5,086 nucleotides of DNA from Solirubrobacterales bacterium (GTDB lineage Bacteria > Actinomycetota > Thermoleophilia > Solirubrobacterales > Solirubrobacteraceae), in contig JACDAP010000080.1 of assembly GCA_013695395.1 (NCBI GenBank), forward strand, positions 1-5,086, read 5' to 3'. A model generated the notes under the pieces. The model was given only the letters and a program-made list of their open reading frames with translations. It was not told where the DNA came from and did no database searches. The position numbers and the translations under genes were made by a program. Shown here in pieces: positions 1 to 4,599 of the stretch. Every line of letters starts with the position of its first letter. Positions within the stretch are counted from its first letter, which is position 1.

Positions 1-4
1 CCCC

Positions 5-406
5 ATGGCGGAGCGCCGCGCCCGCGTAGAAGCTCCGTGTGTGCTCCGCAGCTACGCCCCCGCGATCGTCTTCCTCGCCCTGGGCGGGGGGATCGGCGTC
101 GTGTTCGCGCTCCTCAACGCCCGGCTCGGCCCCCGGCGCCGACCCCGCGACGTGCAGGCCGACCCCTACGAGTGTGGCCTGCCGTCGGAGTTCAAGCGCT
201 CGTTCCGGTTCTCGATCGGCTTCTACCTCGTCGCGATGCTGTTCATCATCTTCGACCTCGAGGTGGTGCTGCTGTTCCCGACGTCGGTCGTCCTGCGTGA
301 CTTCGGGATGCACGGCCTGCTCGCCGTCGGCCTGTTCATCGGCCTCCTGGGCGTCGCCTTCGTCTACGAGTGGCGGCGGGGCGCGCTGGACTGGACGGCC
401 GAGTGA
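5..406 (+). CDS. nuoA: NADH-quinone oxidoreductase subunit A (NuoA)
   Basis: Small membrane subunit of respiratory complex I (NDH-1), which passes electrons from NADH to quinone and pumps protons across the cytoplasmic membrane; NuoA helps join the peripheral arm to the membrane arm. Three hydrophobic helices are visible at about residues 17-37, 71-91 and 103-121. The loop after helix 1 holds the family motif DPYECG (53-58). Helix 2 holds FYLVAMLFIIFDLE (73-86), with the conserved acidic pair D84/E86, and the C-terminus GALDW is also typical. The ATG at 5 gives 133 aa. An in-frame GTG at 41 would give 121 aa starting MLRSYAP, which fits the usual NuoA N-terminus better, so the true start may be 41; the ATG is used here as the longest visible form. 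No nuoB follows: the next gene on this strand is hipB. Upstream genes lie outside the window. The family call is secure; the start is not. Confidence 0.93.
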   Translation: MAERRARVEAPCVLRSYAPAIVFLALGGGIGVVFALLNARLGPRRRPRDVQADPYECGLPSEFKRSFRFSIGFYLVAMLFIIFDLEVVLLFPTSVVLRDFGMHGLLAVGLFIGLLGVAFVYEWRRGALDWTAE

Positions 407-465
407 GCCTCAGACGGTCGGCGGGTGCAGGCTGTCAGCAGCGCGCGGCTGCGTCGAGCGAGTTG

Positions 466-483
466 CGTCGGCTTATCCCGACA
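466..483. promoter_or_regulatory. hipBA operator copy 1 (imperfect inverted repeat)
   Basis: CGTCGGCTTATCCCGACA, differing from the perfect copy at 541-558 in two of 18 positions. The half-sites GTCGG and CCGAC pair around a CTTATC centre. It is the most upstream of three copies in the same orientation; its start lies 37 bp before copy 2. By analogy with the E. coli hip operators, the HipB dimer is the expected ligand. That is inference from position and symmetry. Confidence 0.65.
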
Positions 484-502
484 AACCGCCCGAGGGAATT
501 GT

Positions 503-520
503 TGTCGGCTTATTACAACA
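503..520. promoter_or_regulatory. hipBA operator copy 2 (degenerate right half)
   Basis: TGTCGGCTTATTACAACA. The left half and the TTAT centre equal copy 3 exactly; the right half keeps only C, A, C and A of GCCGACA. It covers the region where a -35 element would sit for the -10 box at 538-543, so binding here would compete with RNA polymerase. Start-to-start spacing to copy 3 is 38 bp, between three and four helical turns. Confidence 0.6.
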
Positions 521-534
521 CTTGGCAAAGTTGG

Positions 535-543
535 TGCTACTGT
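535..543 (+). promoter_or_regulatory. hipBA promoter, extended -10 (leaderless type)
   Basis: TGC-TACTGT: an extended -10 (TGN followed by TANNNT). The end of the box is 6 bases before the ATG at 550, which places the transcript start at or next to the start codon. No good -35 is seen; TTACAA (513-518, 19-base spacer) is the nearest candidate and is weak. No purine-rich ribosome binding site precedes the ATG, which supports a leaderless mRNA. Confidence 0.55.
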
Positions 544-558
544 CGGCTTATGCCGACA
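541..558. promoter_or_regulatory. hipBA operator copy 3 (perfect inverted repeat)
   Basis: TGTCGGC-TTAT-GCCGACA: a perfect 7-bp inverted repeat around a 4-base centre. It overlaps the last three bases of the proposed -10 box (538-543) and contains the hipB ATG (550-552). A repressor bound here would block promoter opening, as expected for an autoregulated toxin-antitoxin operon. HipB, an XRE helix-turn-helix protein encoded directly downstream, is the natural candidate. Confidence 0.75.
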
Positions 559-798
559 TCTCCTCATACCACGTGGGTCGTGCGCTCACCCGAAGACCTT
601 GCCCGCGCACTCGCCGGCGCTCGCACGGCGCGCGGGTTGACCCAGCAGCAGCTCGCCGAGCAGACCGGGATCGGGCGCAGCTACCTGGCCGAGCTCGAGA
701 GCGGCGCGGCGTCGCCGATGGTCATCGACCGGCTGCTGCGTGCGCTGCGACGCTCCGGGGCCACGGTGACGGTCACCGTCGAGGCTGAGGATGCCTAG
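550..798 (+). CDS. hipB: HipB-type antitoxin, XRE-family DNA-binding protein
   Basis: 82-aa antitoxin and autorepressor that would bind and neutralise the HipA kinase and repress the operon. Residues 15-66 form an XRE/HTH_3 domain: ARALAGARTARGLTQQQLA, then TGIGRSYLAELESGAASP as turn and recognition helix, then the helix IDRLLRALRRSG. The C-terminus ATVTVTVEAEDA is a short beta strand plus acidic tail, as in HipB, where the strand forms the dimer sheet and the tail promotes turnover. The size is close to E. coli HipB (88 aa). The ATG at 550 was chosen because it directly follows the -10 box and leaves the whole domain intact. The open frame extends further back into nuoA, but that part is not conserved-looking. 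GTG 580 is a possible alternative start. The gene overlaps hipA by 8 bases, so translation is probably coupled. Confidence 0.85.
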   Translation: MPTSPHTTWVVRSPEDLARALAGARTARGLTQQQLAEQTGIGRSYLAELESGAASPMVIDRLLRALRRSGATVTVTVEAEDA

Positions 799-2038
799 GA
801 AGCTGCGCCGGCTCGGCGTCTGGCTCGACGGGCGGCACATCGCCGACCTTGAACAGCGCCACTGGAACGAGCTGAAGCTGCGTTACACCGCCGAGGCCCT
901 CGATACGTGGCCGCTCAACACCCCCGTGGTCTCGTGCTCCCTGCCTCTCTCGCTCAAGCCCGCAGACGCCAGGTACTTCTGCGCCGGCCTGCTCCCCGAG
1001 GGCCAGGCGCTGCAAAGCCTCGCCTCGCGGGCCAAGGTGGCGACCAACTCGACGTTCGAGCTGCTCGAGCGGTACGGCCGCGACATCGCCGGCGCCCTGG
1101 TCATCGCGGACGAGCCGCCCGACCCTGGGCGCTTCGACGTCGACGCGTACGTCGGCGACGATCTCGAGCGCGCCGTCGACGACCTGGAGGACCACCCGCT
1201 CGGCGTTGGCGACGACAGCGAGCTCTCGCTGGCCGGACTCCAGGACAAGCTGCTGCTCGTCCGCCTGCCCGGTGGCGCTTGGGGCCGGCCGCTGCACGGA
1301 CGGCCGTCCACCCACATCCTCAAGGCCGACGACCCCCGCCGCCCCGGGCTGGTGGCCGGGGAGGCCCGGTGCCTGACGCTGGCCGGCCATCTCGGGCTGA
1401 CCGACTTCGACCACGAGCTGCGCTCGTTCGGCGACACCCAATGTCTCATCGTGCAGCGCTTCGACCGCGCCGGCGACGGGGCGGCGGTCACCCGCCTTCA
1501 CCAGGAAGATCTCTGCCAAGCCCTCGGCCTCGACCACGTCGGTCCTTCCGGTAAGGGCAAGTACCAGTTCGGTGGCGGCCCGTCGTTCAGGGATGCCGCC
1601 CGCCTGCTCGAGACCTACTCCGCCGACCCGGTCGCCGAACTGGACCGCCTGGTTTCCGTGATCACCTTCACCGTGGCCGTCGGCAACGCCGACGCCCACG
1701 GCAAGAACCTCGCACTGCTGCATCACGACGCCGGGAGCGTGACGCTCGCGCCGCTGTACGACACCGTCCCGACCGTCCTCTGGCCCAAGCTTCGCAGCCG
1801 CCTGTCGATGTTCGTCGGCGGCCAGGAACGCATCTCGGAGGTGACCCTCGACGACATCGCGACCGAGGCGCGTTCATGGCAACATCCCGCCGACCGGGCC
1901 AGCGATGTTGCGAGCTCCACGGCGACACGGCTGGCCGAGGCCGTGAGGGACGGCATCATCGACCCGAAGTCGGCGCTCGGTCGCCACGTCAGCGCTCGCT
2001 GCGCCCAGCTGCTCGCGCAGTGCCAACGCCGCGGCTGA
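791..2038 (+). CDS. hipA: HipA family serine/threonine kinase toxin
   Basis: 415-aa toxin kinase of a type II toxin-antitoxin pair. E. coli HipA (440 aa) phosphorylates glutamyl-tRNA synthetase and halts translation; the target here cannot be read from the sequence. Residues 1-105 are the N-terminal subdomain (WLDGRHIADLE at 11-21, FCAGLLPEGQAL at 63-74). The kinase part starts with LSLAGLQDKLLL (145-156): S146 matches the autophosphorylated Ser150 of E. coli. H175-I-L-K178 supplies the ATP-binding lysine (E. coli K181). RFDR (223-226) and LHQEDLCQALG (236-246) are family motifs. GNADAHGKN (298-306) holds catalytic D301 and N306, and LYD (322-324) the metal-binding D324 (E. coli D309 and D332). 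All key residues are present, so the enzyme should be active. The ATG at 791 lies inside the last codons of hipB and follows GAGG. The gene converges on the reductase at 2057. Confidence 0.92.
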   Translation: MPRKLRRLGVWLDGRHIADLEQRHWNELKLRYTAEALDTWPLNTPVVSCSLPLSLKPADARYFCAGLLPEGQALQSLASRAKVATNSTFELLERYGRDIAGALVIADEPPDPGRFDVDAYVGDDLERAVDDLEDHPLGVGDDSELSLAGLQDKLLLVRLPGGAWGRPLHGRPSTHILKADDPRRPGLVAGEARCLTLAGHLGLTDFDHELRSFGDTQCLIVQRFDRAGDGAAVTRLHQEDLCQALGLDHVGPSGKGKYQFGGGPSFRDAARLLETYSADPVAELDRLVSVITFTVAVGNADAHGKNLALLHHDAGSVTLAPLYDTVPTVLWPKLRSRLSMFVGGQERISEVTLDDIATEARSWQHPADRASDVASSTATRLAEAVRDGIIDPKSALGRHVSARCAQLLAQCQRRG

Positions 2039-2074
2039 TACGAGCGGCGTACACCCTCACGCCGTCGCAGCCGC
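2031..2074. terminator. Bidirectional hairpin between convergent hipA and reductase genes
   Basis: The right arm (2059-2074) pairs along its full 16 bases with the left arm (2031-2050): GCGGCTG with CAGCCGC, CGA with TCG, CGGCGT with ACGCCG, leaving bulges ATA (2038-2040) and G (2044) and an 8-base loop (2051-2058). It includes the stop codons of both genes, which are only 18 bases apart. No T tract follows on either strand, which is common for terminators in very GC-rich bacteria. The structure is plain; the terminator role is inferred from position. Confidence 0.6.
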
Positions 2075-3136
2075 CACCTCCGTTGCCGGGACCGGGAGCT
2101 CGGCGTCGGCGACGCGCAGCAGCAGCTTGCCTCGGTTGGAGCCCTCGAAGAGGCGATTGAGGCAGTCGCGGGCGTGCTCGATGCCGTCGACGATCGTCTC
2201 CTCGGGGTGCAGCTTGCCCTCGCCGAGCAGCCCCGCCAGGTAGCCGATCGCCTCGGGGAAGCGGTCGGCGTGATCGAGGACGACGAAGCCGCGCATCGAG
2301 GCGCGGCGCATGATGAGCTGGCCGATGGAGAGCTGGCCGCCCCAGGCGTTCTCGCCGCTGGACGCTTCGTACTGGCTGATCATCCCGCAGACCACGATCC
2401 GGGCCCCGTAGTTGAGCCGGTTCATGACGTGGTCCATGATCTCGCCGCCGACGTTCTCGAAGTCGACGTCCACGCCGTCGGGCGCGGCCGCGTCGAACCG
2501 CTCGCGCCAGTCGGCGGCCTTGTGGTTCACGCACGCGTCGAAGCCCAGTGTCTCGGTCACGTAGGCGCACTTCTCGTCGCTGCCCGCCAGACCGACGACG
2601 TGGCAGCCGCGGGCCTTGGCGATCTGGCCGGCGATCGAGCCGACGGCGCCCGCCGCCGCGGAGACGACCACGGTCTCGCCCGGCTGCGGCCGGCCGATGT
2701 CCTCGAGGCCCAGGTAGGCGGTGATGCCGGTGTGGCCGAGTGCCCCGAGGAACATCGACAGGGGCGCGGGCAGCGGCTCGGGGAGGACCGCGTAAGGCAT
2801 CTCGTCGGTCGCGTCGTCAATCACCGCGTGCGACTGGTAGCCGGTGAGCCCGGTGACGATCGCGCCGACCGGGAAGTCCTCGCGCTCGGAGGCGACGACC
2901 TGCCCGATGCCGATCCCGCGCATGACCGCGCCGAGCGGGACCGGGTCGATGTAGGAGCGCATCTCGCTCATCCAGATCCGGTTCGTCGGGTCGACCGACA
3001 GGTAGAGCGTGCGGACGAGCGCCTGGCCGGGGCCGATCGCCGGGATCGGCTCCTCGACGTACTCGAGGTCGGCCTCGGTCACGCGGCCGGTCGGGCGGCG
3101 GCGGAGGCGGAAGCAGTGGTTGAGCTCGGTGAACAT
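2057..3136 (-). CDS. NADP-dependent medium-chain reductase, CurA/PTGR-like
   Basis: 359-aa zinc-independent member of the medium-chain dehydrogenase/reductase superfamily, related to NADPH curcumin reductase (CurA) and prostaglandin/leukotriene reductases, which reduce the C=C bond of enones. The N-terminal substrate domain has LYLSVDPTNRIWM (44-56), a variant of the LSLDPYMRGRM motif. LGHTGITAYLG (133-143) leads into the Rossmann fold with the dinucleotide loop SAAAGAVGS (159-167) and GLAGSDEKC (182-190). DVDFENVGG (223-231) and CGMISQY (250-256) are family signatures; Y256 matches the conserved active-site tyrosine. The end GKLLLRV (336-342) is typical; a short Ala/Val tail follows. No zinc-binding cysteines of the alcohol dehydrogenase kind are seen. 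The ATG lies 6 bases after a -10 box, and the gene appears to be transcribed alone. The substrate is unknown, but a role in quinone, enone or xenobiotic reduction is likely. Cytoplasmic. Confidence 0.88.
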   Translation of the reverse strand: MFTELNHCFRLRRRPTGRVTEADLEYVEEPIPAIGPGQALVRTLYLSVDPTNRIWMSEMRSYIDPVPLGAVMRGIGIGQVVASEREDFPVGAIVTGLTGYQSHAVIDDATDEMPYAVLPEPLPAPLSMFLGALGHTGITAYLGLEDIGRPQPGETVVVSAAAGAVGSIAGQIAKARGCHVVGLAGSDEKCAYVTETLGFDACVNHKAADWRERFDAAAPDGVDVDFENVGGEIMDHVMNRLNYGARIVVCGMISQYEASSGENAWGGQLSIGQLIMRRASMRGFVVLDHADRFPEAIGYLAGLLGEGKLHPEETIVDGIEHARDCLNRLFEGSNRGKLLLRVADAELPVPATEVAAATA

Positions 3137-3142
3137 GGGCCG

Positions 3143-3148
3143 ACGCTA
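3143..3148 (-). promoter_or_regulatory. -10 box of reductase promoter (leaderless type)
   Basis: TAGCGT on the minus strand, followed by six bases (CGGCCC) and then the ATG at 3136. This matches the TANNNT-N6-start pattern of the hipB and PucR genes and again leaves no room for a ribosome binding site. No clear -35 is visible at 17-18 bases, where two palindromes sit instead. Confidence 0.5.
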
Positions 3149-3153
3149 CGCCG

Positions 3154-3179
3154 CTCGATCGAGGCCCTGAATGTCAGGG
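3154..3179. promoter_or_regulatory. Two palindromes in the reductase promoter, candidate operators
   Basis: CTCGATCGAG (3154-3163) is a perfect 10-bp palindrome in the -10/-35 spacer. CCCTGA-ATG-TCAGGG (3165-3179) is a perfect 6-bp inverted repeat with a 3-base centre across the expected -35 position. The placement suits a repressor or activator site. No regulator gene is adjacent and the ligand is unknown. Short palindromes also arise by chance in GC-rich DNA. Confidence 0.35.
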
Positions 3180-3229
3180 ACCGACAAACGCGTCCGTGGC
3201 GCTGGTTCGGATGCCCCAAGCGGCGCGCA

Positions 3230-3513
3230 TCAGGTGTCGGGGTACTCCTCCTCGATGACCTCGCGGACCATGCGCTCGTGGTCGGGGTTCTTGAACGACC
3301 ACATGAGGCTGACGACGAAGCCGCGCACGCCGCGGTCGACGAGCTCGCCGACCGCCTCGCGGACCTCGTCACGGTCGAGCGGCATCACGACGTTGCCGGC
3401 GTGGTCGACGCGCTCGCGCAGGCCGACGATGTGGCAGCGGTTCGGGCCGCTGGGTCTTGGCGAGGTTGCGGTTCTCGGGTGTGCGAGAGGCCCTCGCCGT
3501 AGGAGCGGCCGGC
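3230..3513 (-). pseudogene. Remnant of a hydantoinase/oxoprolinase (HyuA-type) subunit
   Basis: No single reading frame covers this stretch, but three frames in order give a recognisable piece of the HyuA family, ATP-dependent enzymes acting on hydantoins and 5-oxoproline and also found in acetone/acetophenone carboxylases. Frame one (about 3513-3478) reads AGRSYGEGLSHT. Frame two (about 3476-3435) reads ENRNLAKTQRPEPL. Frame three (about 3433-3230) reads HIVGLRERVDHAGNVVMPLD, then a helix and VRGFVVSLMWSFKNPDHER, then VIEEEYPDT and TGA. These are consecutive blocks of the family's N-terminal region. The N-terminal nucleotide-binding start (about 80 residues) and more than 500 C-terminal residues are missing, and there are two frame changes (near 3477 and 3434). 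It begins about 5 bases after the PucR pseudogene on the same strand. The family assignment is from recalled motifs, not a search. Confidence 0.62.
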
Positions 3514-3518
3514 GGGGC

Positions 3519-4129
3519 CTACGTTTCGATGGTCTTCAGCAGCCGCAGCGCCGCCTCGACCTCGAAGCGCCGCTCCGACAGCGGGTGGCCGAGCATGCGC
3601 TCAGCGTGCTTGGCGCGGTAGTGGACGGTGTTCTGGTGGATGCCCAGTCGGCGGGCGGCGGCGGTGCGCTGGCCGCTCTCGAGCAGCACCTCGACGGTGG
3701 CGCGTACGCGGCGGGTGGCGTCGTCGGTCGCGGCGAGCTCCCGATCCTCGACGCGGCGGGCGATCTCCCGCTTCCACAGCGTCCAGAACCACATGGTCCC
3801 GAGCCGGTAGGCGCGCAGGAGCGTGGCCAGCGGCGTGCCGCGATGCACCATCGTCTTCGCGTAGCGGATGGCCCCGGGTGGCGCCTCGGTCTCCCCGACG
3901 GGCCGCCCGTCGCCGAGCATGTCGAAGATCCGCTCGAGGTTGTCGTGGGCACCTGGAAGAGCCCCTCGGCGAGCTCCTCGTCGACGTCGAGCTCGGGCAT
4001 CGACGCCTGGACGTAGGCGACGCACTCCTCGACGAGCGCGTCGAGCGAGGGCCGTAGCTCGATCGCGGCCTGACGCCGGATGCCGTCGTGCCAGTCCTGG
4101 GCCTTCAGAGCCGCCACCTGGGGGGTCAT
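3519..4129 (-). pseudogene. PucR-type transcriptional regulator, frameshifted and shortened
   Basis: The N-terminal part, from ATG at 4129 (MTPQVAALKAQDW...), runs in one frame to EELAEGLFQV (residue 60, bases 3950-3952). The protein continues in another frame as HDNLERIFDMLGDGRP from base 3947 to the TAG at 3519. Only two bases lie between the two codons, so one base is missing; restoring it gives about 203 aa. Residues 1 to about 128 resemble the N-terminal sensory region of PucR/CdaR-like regulators (GTPLATLLRAYRLG, then FWTLW). Residues about 153-181 are the C-terminal PucR helix-turn-helix (TAAARRLGIHQNTVHYRAKHAERMLG). Family members are usually near 400 aa with a GGDEF-like domain between these parts; here they join directly around 3700-3746, suggesting an internal deletion. 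The promoter still looks intact. A sequencing error could explain the missing base but not the missing domain. Such regulators often control purine, hydantoin or aromatic catabolism, in line with the adjacent HyuA remnant. Confidence 0.72.
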
Positions 4130-4135
4130 GGTCCG

Positions 4136-4141
4136 ACAGTA
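4136..4141 (-). promoter_or_regulatory. -10 box of the PucR-type gene (leaderless type)
   Basis: TACTGT on the minus strand, six bases (CGGACC), then the ATG at 4129. The box and spacing are identical to those of hipB. It supports the chosen start of the broken regulator and suggests its promoter has decayed less than the reading frame. No -35 is recognised. Confidence 0.5.
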
Positions 4142-4205
4142 CCCTCGTCGCGTGCCGGCCGCGACCGTCCGTCCGGGATGAAACCGCGCCCGGCGAGCCT
4201 GAGCG

Positions 4206-4451
4206 CTACGCGGCGCGCCGCGGACGCAGGTCCGAAGCGCGCGGACGCTGAGCGTGGGCCGACGGCGACCCTGTCCGCGGGCGCGGTCGCCGGGCGACGA
4301 CGCGCAGGGGCGGCGGGTCGACGAGCTCGGCGAGGCCGAAGAACACCAATGCCTCACGGAGATCGAGGCCGAGGACCCCGAACGCCCGGCGGATGGCGCT
4401 CACCGCGAGCGCGACGCCGAGAAGGCTCAGCAGGAACGCGGTGAGGATCAC
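4206..4451 (-). CDS. Possible small single-pass membrane protein, function unknown
   Basis: 81-aa frame from GTG at 4451 to TAG at 4206. Residues 2-20 (ILTAFLLSLLGVALAVSAI) form one hydrophobic helix followed by arginines, then an amphipathic stretch LREALVFFGLAELV and a proline/arginine-rich basic tail. Third codon positions are nearly all G or C up to the tail, as in the real genes nearby. No family is recognised. The frame stays open upstream to about 5036, but that part is antisense to the flavin hydroxylase and reads as low-complexity Arg/Ser, so the GTG is preferred. No -10 box or close ribosome binding site precedes it; a GGAGGA about 30 bases upstream is inside a hairpin. The palindrome CGCGGCGCGCCGCG (4209-4222) lies in the last codons. 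It may be a genuine small gene, the remnant of a larger one, or a chance frame. Confidence 0.4.
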   Translation of the reverse strand: MILTAFLLSLLGVALAVSAIRRAFGVLGLDLREALVFFGLAELVDPPPLRVVARRPRPRTGSPSAHAQRPRASDLRPRRAA

Positions 4452-4480
4452 GTCTGCGGATTCGCGGCGAGGCTGCCCGT

Positions 4481-4508
4481 TCCTCCGTCGGTGCCGCACC
4501 GCGGAGGA
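4481..4508. other. Strong 12-bp hairpin with one bulge
   Basis: TCCTCCG (4481-4487) pairs with CGGAGGA (4502-4508), and CGGTG (4489-4493) with CACCG (4497-4501). One T (4488) is bulged and the loop is CCG. Read on the minus strand, the outer arm is a GGAGGA sequence that the fold would hide. It does not follow any gene seen here, so a terminator role is not obvious. It could instead be a leader structure of the small minus-strand gene, an operator, or an insulator between divergent genes. Confidence 0.5.
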
Positions 4509-4586
4509 GGTTCGTCGTTCCCCGGATCCTTCCCACCGAGTGTGGCAGCGGCGGCGCATCGTGCCGAGCAGCGCCCGGGGCCGGGA

Positions 4587-4592
4587 TACGCT
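4587..4592 (+). promoter_or_regulatory. -10 box of flavin hydroxylase promoter (leaderless type)
   Basis: TACGCT followed by seven bases and the GTG at 4600. It fits the TANNNT rule seen at the other genes in the window and decides in favour of GTG 4600 over ATG 4639 as the start. No clear -35. Confidence 0.45.
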
Positions 4593-4599
4593 GGCGCTC

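Larger units (their letters stand above)
407..549 (+). promoter_or_regulatory. nuoA-hipB intergenic control region
   Basis: About 140 bases without a gene. The first half is GC-rich and holds a weak 5-bp hairpin (GCAGC 438-442 with GCTGC 448-452) that could help end the nuoA transcript but has no T tract. The second half (about 484-560) is clearly richer in A/T than the rest of the window and carries the hipBA operators and promoter listed separately. Reading the hipB frame upstream through this stretch gives low-complexity residues with no family resemblance, so it is treated as non-coding. Confidence 0.6.
4452..4599. promoter_or_regulatory. Divergent intergenic region before the flavin hydroxylase
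   Basis: About 150 bases between the putative small membrane protein (minus) and the hydroxylase (plus). It holds the hairpin at 4481-4508 and the hydroxylase -10 box at 4587-4592. GGAGGAGG (4503-4510) looks like a ribosome binding site on the plus strand but has no start codon at a usable distance. No minus-strand TANNNT box was found. Confidence 0.4.

Noticed and set aside
438..452. Hairpin GCAGC/GCTGC after nuoA as a terminator
   Set aside because: Only 5 bp of stem and no T tract; such pairs are common by chance in this composition.
522..527. TTGGCA as -35 of the hipB promoter
   Set aside because: It is only 10 bases from the TACTGT box. The alternative -10 at 546-551 (GCTTAT) is a poor match, so the pairing is not convincing.
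370..549. Upstream extension of the hipB frame, starting inside nuoA
   Set aside because: It overlaps the end of nuoA, reads as low-complexity residues without family resemblance, and passes through the operator array. The ATG at 550 follows a good -10 box and gives normal HipB length.
773..1726. Minus-strand open frame (317 aa)
   Set aside because: Antisense to hipA, whose kinase motifs are intact; no recognisable domain in the antisense product.
2174..3502. Long plus-strand open frame (442 aa)
   Set aside because: It is antisense to the reductase, which has clear family motifs. The composition (Asp/Ala/Arg/Val repeats) is the usual mirror of a GC-rich gene.
4209..4222. Perfect palindrome CGCGGCGCGCCGCG
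   Set aside because: Made only of C and G inside arginine/alanine codons and with no loop; probably a composition effect.
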